A stretch of 64,000 nucleotides of DNA from Amia ocellicauda (Eukaryota > Chordata > Actinopteri > Amiiformes > Amiidae): contig NC_089863.1 in NCBI RefSeq assembly GCF_036373705.1, positions 35,415,227 through 35,479,226 on the forward strand. Direction: 5' to 3'. Position numbers and translations under genes: made by a program. The notes beneath the pieces are model-generated. The model worked only from the letters and a program-made list of their open reading frames with translations, made no database searches and was not told the DNA's origin. Shown piece after piece: positions 21,661 to 32,889 of this stretch. Positions within the stretch are counted from its first letter, which is position 1. Each line of letters opens with the position of its first letter.

Positions 21661-23545
21661 CATAAGAACATAAGAACATAAGAACATAAGAAAGTTTACA
21701 AACGAGAGGAGGCCATTCGACCCATCATGCTCGTTTGGTGTCCATTAATATCTAAGTGATCCATGGATCCTATCCAGTCTATTTTTAAATGTTCCCAAAC
21801 TTTCAGCTTCTACCACTTTCCATCTTGAATGCCTTGAAGCCCAATTTCCATTTGTTGTCCCCTGGTGCGTGTGTCCCTGCTGATCTGGAAAAGCTCCTCT
21901 GGTTTGAGGAACCTTTCATGATTTTGAAGACTTGGATCAAGTCCCCACGTAATCTCCTCTGTTCCAGGGTGAAAAGGTTCAGTTCCCTCAGTCTCTCCGA
22001 GTAGGACTTTCCCTTCAGACCTGGAATAAGTCTGGTTGCTCTCCTCTGAACTGTCTCTAAAGCAGCAATATCCTTCTTGAAGTGTGGTGCCCAGAACTGT
22101 ACACAGTATTCCAGATGAGGTCTAGCGCATTGTACAGTCTTAACATTACTTAAATTCTACACTTTTGACGATATACCCTAGCATTCTGTATGCCTTTTGT
22201 ATTGCTTCCCCACATTGTTTGGATGGAGAAAGTGAATCCACATAGATTCCTAGGTCTTTCTCATGCATTACTTCATCTAGATCTGTACCTCCCATAGTGT
22301 AATTATAGTGGACATTTTTGTTTTACTGCATGTATTACCTTGCACTTGTCCACATTGAATTTCATTTGCCAGGTGTCAGCCCACAACTGAATTTATCTAA
22401 GTTCCTCTGAATAGCATGTGCTGCCAAGATTGTATCTGCTAAGCCACCTATTTTAGTATCATCTGCAAATTTGACAAGGTTGCTAAGTATCCCAGAGTCC
22501 AGATCATTAATATAGATTAGAAAAAGCAAAGGCCCTAGTACTGATCCCTGTGGAACTCCACTAACAACCTCACTCCAGTTAGAAGTGACTCCTCTAATCT
22601 GTTTCCTATACATCAACCAGTTCATAATCCATCTACTTACATGACCCTGAATGCCTACAGCTTCCAATTTGAGGATCAGTCTTTGGTGTGGAACCTTATC
22701 AAAAGCTTTTTGGAAATCTAAGTATATCATATCATATGCTTTCACGTGATCTACAGCTGCAGTTGCATGTTCAAAAAAATGTATTAAGTTAGTAAGACAT
22801 GATCTGCCTCGTCTAAACCCATGTTGACTATCTCCAAGAATATGGTTTTCATTGAGATGCTCCTCTATTTTCTGTCTAATCATTTTTTCCAACATTTTAC
22901 AGGTGATGCAGGTGAGACTGATTGGTCTGTAATTTCCTGGCTCAGTTTTGTCCCCTTTCTTGTGGATTGGTATGAAATTTGCTGTCTTCCAGTCAGTGGG
23001 AACATCCCCTGTTCTAAGTGTCATTTGAAATAATCGAGTTAACGGCCTATACATAATTTCCCTCATTTCTTTAAGTACTGTTTGAAATATCCCATCTGGC
23101 CCAGGTGATTTGTTTGATTTTAATTCTGCTAGTCCCTTTAGTACCTCCTCCTCATTTATCCTGATCTCTCTTAGGGTTTGACTGGATTGATTGTCAACCT
23201 GTGGCATGTCATCTGTTTTTTCTTTTGTAAAAACCTCTGTGAAATACTCATTTAGAATATTTGCCACATCTTGTTCGTTTTCCAAGATACCTCCATTTTT
23301 GCCCTTTATCTGTTTCACCTCCTCCTTAATTGACCGCTTGCTGTTGTAATTTTGAAAAAAGCTCATTGCATTGGTTGTAGCTCCAAGAGCTATGTTTCTT
23401 TCTATTTCCCTCTTTGCTTTCCTGATCCCTTTCTTAAGATCTCTTTGCAGCTCAACATATTCTATGTATTTTGTTTCATCACCATCCCTTTTGTATGTGC
23501 TATACAACATTTTCTTCCTCTTTATATTTTTTTGCATGCCTCTGG
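21661..23545 (-). mobile_element. CR1-type LINE, 5'-truncated copy (more complete)
   Basis: Minus-strand twin of the copy at 5,408-7,224. It starts near RT block 0, includes the NYRPISLT block lost in the twin, and ends with (CATAAGAA)n complement repeats at 21,661-21,690. No endonuclease domain is present. Confidence 0.9.
22362..23537 (-). pseudogene. CR1 ORF2 reverse transcriptase, 391-codon open part
   Basis: Beginning at 23,537 the frame contains, in order, EIERNIALGATTNAMSFFQN, SPGPDGIFQTVLKEM, GNYRPISLTCITCKMLEKM, HGFRRGRSCLTNL, DFQKAFDKVPHQRL, GVPQGSVLGPLLF and KFADDTKIGGLADT. These cover RT blocks 1 to 5 with the catalytic F-A-D-D. The frame then shifts (KFSCGLTPGK, stop) exactly as in the twin copy. 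The rest of the thumb and C-terminus lies in other frames to 21,690. The full protein of this clade also has an N-terminal endonuclease, absent here. Confidence 0.9.
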
Positions 23546-23580
23546 TTTGTATGTATGTATGTATGTATGTATGTATGTAT

Positions 23581-23850
23581 GTGTGGAAGGAAAGTTAGAA
23601 ATTCTTTTCTCACAACTGTTTTTCTCTCTTGTATACTTAAGAAAGATAAGGTCAAGCTAGAAGGTCAGGAGGCCATAAGGTAGTTTGATTTCTCTTTGTT
23701 ATTTACAATGAGAACCTTGGAGACAATGTCAAACAGAATGACCTACGTGCCTGTTCCCTAATACCATGTATAGACCTATGAACTCTGTTCGATAATGATA
23801 TATGTTCTGCTTAGTTAGCCTTTAAGATAACATAGTAATGACTTTCTAGC
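23581..23850 (+). mobile_element. LTR-B U3 fragment
   Basis: Plus-strand match to the first 270 bp of LTR-B, starting TGTGGAAGGAAAG and ending near GACTTTCTAGC. TATG repeats lie on both sides. It belongs to the inverted duplication. Confidence 0.75.
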
Positions 23851-23861
23851 ATGTATGTATG

Positions 23862-23915
<54 letters not shown>

Positions 23916-23963
23916 AATGTATGTATGTCCAATTGCTTTTGACAATACAAATGAATTGAGAGG

Positions 23964-24000
<37 letters not shown>

Positions 24001-24303
24001 TGACAAACAGAAAAACAGACACACACACAAACACACACACACACAGAGCCAGCCAGCCCGCCAGCCAGCCAGCCAGCCAGCCAGCCAGCTCAGCGATGAC
24101 ATCACGAGCCTCTCTCAGCTGACTGCTATGACATCACAGAGCACGTACATTCCGTTGCTTGCCGTCTGTCAACCACTCAGTCACTGCCAGCCAGACTGGC
24201 TGGCTGGCTGGATGTGGGGGCTGCTTGCTGCTGCTGCGTACCTTAGCAAGCTTATTTGCTTGACCGGCCTTCCTACTCCTCTGCCCACATGCCCACCTAT
24301 GCC
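23851..24303 (+). mobile_element. (TA)n, LINE tail, GA/CA runs and LTE head (partial)
   Basis: After a TA run comes the tail GTCCAATTGCTTTTGACAAT. GA, GACA, CA and GCCA runs follow, then about 230 bp of LTE head ending at 24,303 where similarity stops. The LINE-derived part of the LTE is absent. Confidence 0.7.
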
Positions 24304-26002
24304 TCTACTCCAAGATACTTATACAATAGAAAAACTATGGTAATAATAATATAGCCCAAGACAAAAAATATTAATCTTTCTAGATTGTATTAAAGTTCAG
24401 CACTTCGGAAAAATAGAATTATTTTGTATTTCAATAAAACAAAAATTATTACTGGTATCCACACACCCAACCAATGTAAATGTCACGGACGGTGTTAATT
24501 AGCTCCTTAATCACCATTACTTATTATATTTATATTTCACTTCACTTTATGCAATATGGCTTGTGTATTTTGTTTGGTTCTATATTGCCATTATTTTGTG
24601 TGTTGATTATCTTTCACTTTATTGTTTAATTTGTTATTCACGTATTATTTTGATTGTTTGCACGCGTGCCTTATTATTTTTGTTTCTTCTTTCTTTCACA
24701 ACTCACCTGGGTCCACCTGCACACGCGTCCCCACTTAATCACCCTGCCCTGGGAGAGGAGAGGATTATCTGCTGTAGTCCACTTTCCAATGTGGGAGGTC
24801 TCTGCGGCTCATATCTCATTCAATTATTTATTCATTTATCCTACATCAAGTTTATTTATTTTCCCACGTTTCATTCAATCACCATCAGAAGCTCTCTGTG
24901 CTAAAAGTGGCAGCACATTTGTCTCACACACATCAAACTCACCTTTTCCTGCTTCCCAAGCCTTATCAACTTACTCAGACCCTCGTCAACTTACTCAAAC
25001 CCTCTTCAACTTTGGTTAACATTGCTCTGCATTCTAACAGCTATTCTTTCTCCTATTCTTAATTTCTTACAAGAAATGTATTCAGGTTTTTTTATCAATA
25101 TGTTTTATTTATATTTATACAGATGTCACTCCATTATTCGTTTATTGAAGTCATATATGTACCTAACAAAATATTAGCCAATAGGCCATTGATCTCAATA
25201 ATGATTCCCATAATCCTAGGACACCTTCTCTTTTACTCTTCCTTTCCATTCTTACTTTTCTCCTGTAAAGCATTTTATATTACTTGAGCTTACTTATTCT
25301 ATAGTTGTAATCTTATACTTCTGCGGTATCTTACCCTTTTCCTACATCACTCATCTTAAAACCATGGTCTACTTTGACTTTCATTTCAGGTATTATATGC
25401 TAGGCACCAATAACCAAACATTTTCTGAAAGACTGTAACATGTCACCAGACTGTTTACATTCTCCTGCTTTCACAGGCTGTCAGGGCTGCACCAGGCTCT
25501 CTTCTAGCCTTTCGTTTCCTTGAATTTGACTTTTGACAGAGCTTGTCCATAACATGATGTTTAACAAACAAATTCTGGTTCTTCTTGTGGAGACACCATG
25601 ACTATTTATGTATTACTATTATTATCCATCTGTTTATTCAATGTATATTTTGGATTACTTTTCTTATAATAGTCTTTCTTTCTGATTTCTGATGCTTGAG
25701 GCACTCTGTATAGAGCCAAAGTTCCTCATGAATATGATAAATCTGTTGTTACATTTTTAAATATAATTCTAAAATGATTGCCAAAACATAGACATTTACC
25801 TTATATCACCTTCAAACTATACATATACATAAACACACAAAGCACATACACATTGATATCTAAAGATAATTCAGATATCCGATCTGTGGCATGTTTTATT
25901 GACCCTGCAGTGTCTCAAACAGCCCTTATAACTTATTATTTAAGCTTATGATTATTTAGAATAAAATGTCAAATAATCCCACTCGATTATTTCATTATTT
26001 CA
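24304..26002. other. AT-rich non-coding stretch
   Basis: No gene, RNA gene or clear repeat ends were recognised. Two small overlapping open frames near 24.6-25.0 kb have no recognisable content. Confidence 0.5.
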
Positions 26003-26850
26003 CTATCTCAGTTTTCTTGATCCATTGTGAAAAAGTTCTGTTATTTCCTCCTCATCTGTAGAGGCTACATTAGCCCACTCCCCGGTCTGATATTCTCGTA
26101 GTAACTGTATCCAAATGTTGGGCGGACATTTAGCCTTCACGATGATGTGTACATCGTGCGGGTGAAGGAGGTGAATAACCATCTTTTCATCTAGAATATC
26201 CCAAAAAGTTGTGTTACCCTGGTTTGGTTTTAATTTTGGGAGTGACGCCCATATCATTTATTTTTCTCCTGGGGAGAAGGGGACATGGGTTTTAGTCGTA
26301 TAGACTATTGATTGACCTTCCTCTTTACTCTGTCTAGTTTTGACTTGCATGGGTGCAGCTGGGACCGTTTTCAGAGCGGTCAGATCTGGATACAATGTAT
26401 TATTATAACCAAAATCAGTGATTGATTTATATTCCGGATTATATGGGAGAGGAGCGCTAGCAAAACCTCCTTTTTCATATTCCCATGCTTTGCGATCTAA
26501 ATCATCCCAATCGGGCCTGTCGTCCTTGGAGTGATCTGTGTCGCGACGCGCTCCTAACACGGCAGCACATCGCGCACCTACACCTTCACCTTTTCTGACC
26601 ACTTTTCTTGCCCTTCTAATTTGCCTTGTAGTTCTATTAATTCTATCGTATTTTTCACAACTTCTTCTCTCAATTCACATTACTGTTTATGATGATCTTC
26701 CATTTCTGTTATTTTCTTTTCTTGATTCTCACCAACCTGACACAATATCACAATTCCTTTCTCTGTCTTATATGGTTGTTGTTGCTTCCACCAGTCCCGG
26801 TGCTCCTTCGGAGACCAGTCTTTCTCCCAACTTCCTTCCAACATTTTCTT
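26003..26850 (-). mobile_element. Gag-like retroviral fossil
   Basis: Minus-strand frames give MLEGSWEKDWSPKEHRDWW near 26,840, a coiled stretch, then THVPFSPGEK and DILDEKMVIHLLHPHD near 26,260-26,150. The middle and end resemble the start of a retroviral capsid domain. The reading is interrupted a few times. It has the same strand as the pol-env fossil at 11.7-15.1 kb and may come from the same virus family. Confidence 0.45.
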
Positions 26851-27017
26851 CTCTACATTCTGTTTTTTTATTTCTCAAAAAACCAATAATGCTGGTGTCA
26901 CTCACTGTGACGATTTATCTGAAATATTACATTATTATATATTATATTATGTATATATATTATAATAAAAACAAACACTCCAGTAAGGTACGGACACCCG
27001 TACATGACACTGGCTAA

Positions 27018-28107
27018 GGTAAGGGAACCCATAAACAACCATAAGCACCCCCGGACCTAGGACAGCCTGTAACTTGCTAACTTGCTAACTGTTTTGTTTG
27101 CTTCTCATCGTTTGCTGCTAGTTGCATGCCAAACGAGTTCGTTCTGTCCAAAATATAAGCTTTTTTTCTTCTAATAAACTCAATAAAAATACAGTGCACT
27201 AGCAACTATTTCCCTTTCAAAAGTTGTAGTCCCGTTTCAGTTAAAACAAAATGTGTTCTTCAAACAAAGAAAATACTTGTGTTTCTTTTCCCTCTTTACC
27301 TGCTCTTATCACAAAGCTTCTCAACACAATCTCAGGTGCAGGTGCACTCTGCGCTATCCTTTGCCCGAGCTTTGTCCAGGAAAACTCACTGTAGCCATCT
27401 TAGTTCAACACGGGCTCTCCTTACCTGCGAGTCACACGGGTCCAGTTCACTTTGCAAGTGAACAGTCTCTTCTCAGAAACAATAAGGAAACTTGGAAAGA
27501 AACACAATCCCAGGTCGGTGTTAAAAAAAAGTTCTTTGTTTTCATATTAAAAGAAAACATTTGTATTTTCTCTGCACACTTCACAGCTCCAATTAGCACA
27601 CTCAACTAATCCCTGCCCCCCTCAGAACCGTCACTAAAGAAAGGTACTCACAGTCATTTTAAATATGACATCCTGTAGTGCTTGTTTTCAAAATATGATC
27701 TTATTATCACTTGAACCAAATAAATCCTTTGACCCACTAATACCAAATTACAGTTAGGGGGGCCACAGATGTGATTTGAAAATACGATCTTCCATGTCTT
27801 TCTGTTGTGTTTTGACCTGGGGATCTGTAATTGTCCAAGTGGCTACTGCACATGTACTTATTTAATATTAAATGTGTTATTTAATTAGGCTTGGTTCTGG
27901 TGAGCATGTACAAGACGTCAGCTTTTTAAATAACTGTGTGTATTGGATCATACACATTTTAGAAATACTCTCTCAAACTTCCCGCACTGGTACCTCACCA
28001 GGGAGGTAGAAAACAGCAATAGCATTGAAAAAGTGTGATTGTAGTTCTGCTCTTCTGCAATATATTTCTACAATATCTTTAACATCTTCTTTAACATTGT
28101 TTTAAAG
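27018..28107. other. Non-coding stretch
   Basis: No gene is recognised. Sequence near 27,000-27,240 could be leader sequence of the gag-like fossil on the minus strand, but no primer site or LTR end was identified. Confidence 0.4.
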
Positions 28108-28273
28108 GCTGGGACCAATATGGTGGAATATCTCCAACACACGGACATTGAGAGACTCGACCCCTTTGTGCTGCTGCTCAGAGACCAACTCTCAGTTGTC
28201 TCTGAGTAGGCTATGGATCAACTTCCTTTCCTAATATGAAGGAGACCATGGATACAAAACCTATGAAAAACAG
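28108..28273 (+). pseudogene. Exon-like fragment of unknown protein
   Basis: An acceptor-like TTTTAAAG and a donor CAG|GTGATT bound 166 bp. The first part reads NMVEYLQHTDIERLDPFVLL then RDQLSVVSE and a stop. After a frame change the rest reads GYGSTSFPNMKETMDTKPMK. The density of sensible residues in both halves suggests a once-coding exon with one small indel. The protein is not recognised. Confidence 0.3.
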
Positions 28274-28429
28274 GTGATTATTGTTATTCTTCTCATTATA
28301 AACTACTTAATACATCTCTCCCATAAAGTACAACAGGATAGTGGTGACGTCATTCAGGATTGGATTGCCATTGGTCAAAAGCCCTCTGAGAGAAATTGTG
28401 TGGCGACACTCCACACTCTTAGAAGAAAT

Positions 28430-28600
28430 TGTTCTGCACAGAACCATAAAGGGTTCCTCGAGTAATCGCTCTGGTGGATCCCTTTATGGTTCTATGTAGA
28501 ACCCCTTCAAAGGGGTTACATGAAGAACCCCCAAACATAGCGTTCTACACAGAACCATTCGTTTTAAAATGTTATATATAGAACCCATTCAAAAGGGGGA
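28430..28600. repeat. Palindromic MITE-like repeat (AGAACC...GGTTCT)
   Basis: Repeated AGAACCATAAAGGGTTC, TTCTACACAGAACCATT and AGAACCCATTCAAAAGGGG phrases alternate with their complements over 170 bp. Short palindromic repeats with this wording are frequent in fish genomes. No coding capacity is present. Confidence 0.55.
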
Positions 28601-29355
28601 CACGTGCTATACCTGAATTTGTTTTCCAAATACAATCTTTAAAAAATGTATGAGTTCATATATACAAACACACATACACAACGTAGAAATCGCACTACTA
28701 GTGAAGTAACTTCATTTACATTATATGCCACAACTCCTCAATTTGGAACGCAAAAACAAGACATCTGATGTAAAAGTGTAAACTAATTACGAACAGCACT
28801 TTTGATTTTTATCTTCAATTCAGGGGCTACTTATTCGAACAGTAAACTGTATTCTCTCTTCAGAGTGACTGGAATGTTTTTGCCTACATTCAACTTAAAT
28901 ATGAAAGTTTCCAAAAACGGCATAGTTTTCTTTAAGGCTATTCAATGCCAAACACAAAATTCTCTCTGCTTTCAGTGCTTGTCCTTCAGCACAATTACAC
29001 AGGTTCATGATGTTCTCATTTCAATACATTGTTTTCTTATTTAAACTATTTGACTTTGAGCTTACATTGAGAATAAAATCACTTTTGCAAGTAACACCTG
29101 GCCAAGAAAGGAAGCAGCACTACAATAAAACAATACACAGAATACAAAGCAGTTCCTTCAAAAGTAAAAATGATAAAGAGTGATGTCTGTCAGTAAATTA
29201 CGTTGAGATACATATTGGTTATTTTGAATTAGGAGTCCAACTTCAATAACTTCTATTAACAAGCCAAAATACAGATCAGAATTACGGGTAATTGAAAAGA
29301 ATATGTAGCGCCTAGGTAAGCTTGGATGTGTTCAGAGAAACACTAAAAACGGACC
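28601..29355. other. Non-coding stretch
   Basis: AT-rich sequence with no gene or repeat recognised. Confidence 0.5.
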
Positions 29356-31155
29356 TTCCTCACACCCGTCTTGTTGAGGTGGACGTGGTCATACAGGTGA
29401 TGTGGCTGGATGTCTCAGTGGTGTGCCAGGTGGACGTTGGGGAGGAGGGCACATCTTCGGGATACTTCTGCGTTGATGGCCTGGATGATGTGCAGGGGCA
29501 CGTCTGTGCGGGGCAGCAGTGTGGAGATGGTGATTTTGGCAGTTTGGAATTCCTCTGTGGCTTTCTTTGCCACCTGTCTCAGGGCTGAGGCCACATCGCC
29601 CCTGCGGGCACTCAGGTCGTTAGTGCCGGTGTGGATGAGGATGTGTTTGACCTGGCACAGCCTCCTCTTGGAGAGCAGCTCCAGGGCTCTCTGTGCTGTC
29701 AGGCACCAAAGCTTTTTCACTTTTCGCCCAGGGAAGAGGCGCCTCTCATCCAGGAACTTCCCATTGGAGTCGCTCAGAATGACCACCTCTGTGTTGACCT
29801 GCCACTCCGGGTTTTGCGTCGGGAGTGGTGGGGGCAGCGGGTGTGTTTTAGGGGAGTGGCGTTTTAGGGGTTTGTGTATTAGTGGCAGGTCTGGTGATAG
29901 TGGGGGTGTCAGGAGTGGTGGGGAGTGTGGGTGGATCAGTGGGTGCGTCAGTGGGTGCGTCAGGGGTTGTAGGTGTTGTGGGGTCAGTGCAGTGCAGTCT
30001 CTGTGCTCCTCTCTTAGCTTCTCCAGCTGGCTCTGCAGGCTCCTCAGCTGGCTGTGCTGGGGTGTCCTGGTCAGCTCCTCCCTCGCTCTGTGCAGCTCCG
30101 TCCTCAGGGTTTGGCTCTGCTCCTCCTGGTCTCTCACTGCTGCTCTCAGCTCATGGATCTCAGCCTTGTGGTGCATCTTTAGTCCCTGAACTCCGCAAAC
30201 TCCAGCTCCAGCACTGATAGGCATTCCTTTAGTGTTTTAATGTTGCTGGAGAGTTTTGGGGAGACAGGGGGGCAGTCTGTGGGAGATGGGGCACTGTCTG
30301 GCTCCGTGTGGCTGGGGGCAGACTGCAGGGTGGCCGGCTCTGGCTCGTGTTTCTCTACCTCAGTCTCCTGCTTTGAGGTGTGGAAGCCGAGAGCTAATTG
30401 GTCCAGGCTGCTCTCGCTGTCCTGCACCATGAAGGTCCCGTTGTGGTATACATTAAAAGTGAGCATCACACTGTCTGTGTCTTTCTCTACCAGCACTGAG
30501 ATCTGCCTGCCTCTGCTAATGCCCCTCTTGTTGTTATTGGCGTATGTCTGGCACAGGGTTTTGTGAAAGGCGGTGGGGTACTGAGTGTAGAACAGTAGAT
30601 TGTTCTTGACCCTGTTTTCTCCTTTACCGGTGTAGTCTAGGATGAGGGTCTCAGGAGATGCTCTCATCACAGCTTGTTTGTAGTCCTTCTTAGCCTGTGC
30701 AGAGCGAATGTCTTCAGGGTATCGGATTTCAAAAGGCAGCTCTGCAGTCAGACTGCTGTTCGATAGATTTGTATCAGTCTCAGTGGCAGTTGGGCTCTCT
30801 CCTACTGTCACTCTATTCAAATCGGAGCTCTGCATTTTCATTGGCTGAGTCAACTACTGAGAATGCTTATTTATTTTATTAATACATATTTTTTTGTTTA
30901 ATTATTTGTCTCTATAGGTGAAAGGTCTTACCTCCAATTCTTGTCTTCAGCTTTTCTTTTCTGACTTTTCTTCCTGAACTGTCTTTCTGCTTTCTTCTTT
31001 TTGTGTTTCTCTTAAAATTATAATTTTTTGAATACTTTTTCTTCTGAATTTCTATTCCATGTCTTCTGTGTATATTTATAGTGCTATATATTCATTTGTA
31101 AATGACAAATTAAATCCGCTTATGTATAAAAACAAAAGTTTTTTAGGAGCTCATA

Positions 31156-31158
<3 letters not shown>
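29356..31158 (-). mobile_element. Esterase-ORF1 LINE, copy 2 (5' end and ORF1 only)
   Basis: It has the same content and orientation as the copy at 2,213-4,141: 5' leader from 31,158, ORF1 from 30,853, no ORF2. Its inner end (29,356) lies about 70 bp short of the end in copy 1. It is followed on the 5' side by a CT run and an LTE, again as in copy 1. A segment of about 30 residues of the coiled coil is lost near 30,180-30,225. Confidence 0.8.
29415..30853 (-). pseudogene. LINE ORF1 protein (coiled coil plus esterase), copy 2
   Basis: The first part (30,853-30,179) starts MTQPMKMQSSDLNRV and carries the N-terminal region. The second (30,224-29,415) carries the coiled coil, linker, and esterase blocks VVILSDSNGKFLDERRLFPG and ILIHTGTNDLSARRGD, ending NVHLAHH stop. 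Here the esterase reads through the point where copies 1 and 3 are frameshifted, so the frameshifts in those are independent. The stop after LAHH is common to all three. Confidence 0.75.
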
Positions 31159-31211
<53 letters not shown>

Positions 31212-31998
31212 CCTCTCAATTCAATTCATTTGTATTGTCAAAGCAATTGGACATACATACATATACATACATACATACATACATACATACATACATACAT
31301 ACATCTACACGGAAAATAAATAATAGAATTATGAATCACAATAAGATGTAATGAAGTACAGAAAATGAAAATGTAAAAAATGTGATCTTTAATACATACA
31401 AATAAAGAAAATAGGTTTACTATTTCCAGATTCCTTTTTTGAAATACAATGACATGCATAACAAACAAGTATTTACATTATATTTACAGCCGGTGCTCGT
31501 GTGTCACTGTGTCCCTCAGGCTGTGGTAGGCGCTGACATATTGGGCAGCCAGGGTGGCTGTGTGTCCCTCCCCCAGGAGGACTGGCGTTTTTCTTTTTTC
31601 TCAGTTTTGTCACAGGTTGGGTGGGCATCCATTATGTTGTTACAGAATTTGTCCCTTATTTTGGGCTAAAGCTTTCCGTGGAGGGGAACGTGGATCAGTT
31701 TGTACCATTTTTGGGAGAATCTGCCTTGTTGGGGCGGAGCTGTGACCAGGTGAACAGCAGATCGGGCATAGGTGGGCATGTGGGCAGAGGAGTTGGAAGG
31801 CCGGTCAAGCAAATAAGCTTGCTAAGGTACGCAGCAGCAGCAAGCATCCCCCACATCCAGCCAGCCAGCCAGTCTGGCTGGCAGTGACTGAGTGGTTGTC
31901 AGACGGCAAGCAACGGAATGTACGTGCTCTGTGATGTCATAGCAGTCAGCTGAGAGAGGCTCGTGATGTCATCGCTGAGCTGGCTGGCTGGCTGGCTC
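31159..31998 (-). mobile_element. LTE copy 2 with CT run
   Basis: A long CT run (31,159-31,214) and the complement of the tail (31,215-31,255) are followed by (CATA)n, the LTE 3' UTR, the LINE-derived part, and the head up to about 31,998. This is the long form, with the roughly 98-bp segment missing from copies 3 and 5. Confidence 0.65.
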
Positions 31999-32057
31999 TG
32001 TGTGTGTGTGTGTATGTCTGTGTGTGTGTGTGTGTGTGTCTGTTTGTCTGTTTTTCA

Positions 32058-32094
<37 letters not shown>

Positions 32095-32142
32095 TCAATT
32101 CAATTCATTTGTATTGTCAAAGCAATTGGACATACATACATT

Positions 32143-32186
<44 letters not shown>

Positions 32187-32204
32187 CATACATGCATACA
32201 TGCT
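31999..32204. repeat. (TG)n, (TC)n, LINE tail and (TA)n run
   Basis: Same order as at 4,976-5,146: TG run, TCTG/TC run, tail complement at about 32,095-32,135, TA run and CATA run. Confidence 0.85.
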
Positions 32205-32407
32205 AGAAAGTCATTACTATGTTATCTTAAAGGCTAACTAAGCAGAACATATATCATTATAGAACAGAGTCCATAGGTCTACACATGGTTTTAGGGAACA
32301 GGCACGTAGGTCATACCGTTTGACATTGTTTCCAAGGTTCTCATCGTAAATAACAAACAGAAATCAAACTAGCTTCTGGCCTGACCTTCTAGCTTGACTC
32401 TATCTTT
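32205..32407 (-). mobile_element. LTR-B U3 fragment
   Basis: It matches the U3 part of LTR-B on the minus strand and runs directly into the partial 3' LTR of the gypsy element at 32,408. Confidence 0.7.
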
Positions 32408-32589
32408 CCGCCTTATATACTTGGTGAATAATTGAGGAAGTAGCACCAAGTGACCACATTAGGCTGCCTGAGGGTTTCTGGGGAGTGTAGTTGTCTAGGG
32501 TCGGTTTTCTTCCCTAGAGTGCAGACCTTGCAGCAGACCTGGCCTGACATATCTGCCATGTATGACCCTGCCCCTTGGTTGGTCCCACA
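32408..32589 (-). mobile_element. Gypsy 3' LTR, partial
   Basis: This 182-bp stretch matches the U3 side of the 490-bp LTR at 37,028-37,517, up to the TATATAAGGCGG promoter box. The LTR start is placed next to a purine run on the minus strand. Confidence 0.75.
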
Positions 32590-32600
32590 TCCTCCCCCCC
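32590..32600 (-). promoter_or_regulatory. Polypurine tract of the gypsy element
   Basis: The minus strand reads GGGGGGGAGGA immediately before the 3' LTR start. In LTR elements such a tract primes plus-strand DNA synthesis. Confidence 0.65.
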
Positions 32601-32889
32601 AGCTGCGACCCCATAGGTCGAGCGACAGCTGCAAAAAAGCATGCACCCGGGACAGCCCATCAACATTCCCCATGGCCTTCCCTGGCCTGTGCTGCAGGGT
32701 GAAATGAAAATGTTGGAGACTCAAAAACCACCTCATCACACGGGCATTCCTGTCTTTCGAACGATGCATCCAAGTGAGGGGGGCATGGTCAGTGATCAGG
32801 GTGAAGTGCCTGCCCAACAAATAGTATCGAAGACTGTCCAAAGCCCACTTCACTGCCAAACATTCTTCTTCAACTACCAAATAATTTAT

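Larger units (their letters stand above)
21601..24303 (-). repeat. Inverted segmental duplication of 4,740-7,293
   Basis: In reverse complement this block repeats, in the same order, the GGGAACAT-motif strip, the CR1 copy with its tail, the (CATA)n run, the LTR-B fragment, the (TA)n run, the LINE tail and the LTE head. Identity by eye is very high. One end stops in the GA run at 21,600 (the CT run at 7,294 in the other copy). The other stops within the LTE at 24,303 (about 4,740). Confidence 0.85.

Noticed and set aside
24563-25019. Two overlapping frames of 113 and 121 codons
   Set aside because: AT-rich, no recognisable motifs, no splice signals or repeats supporting a gene.
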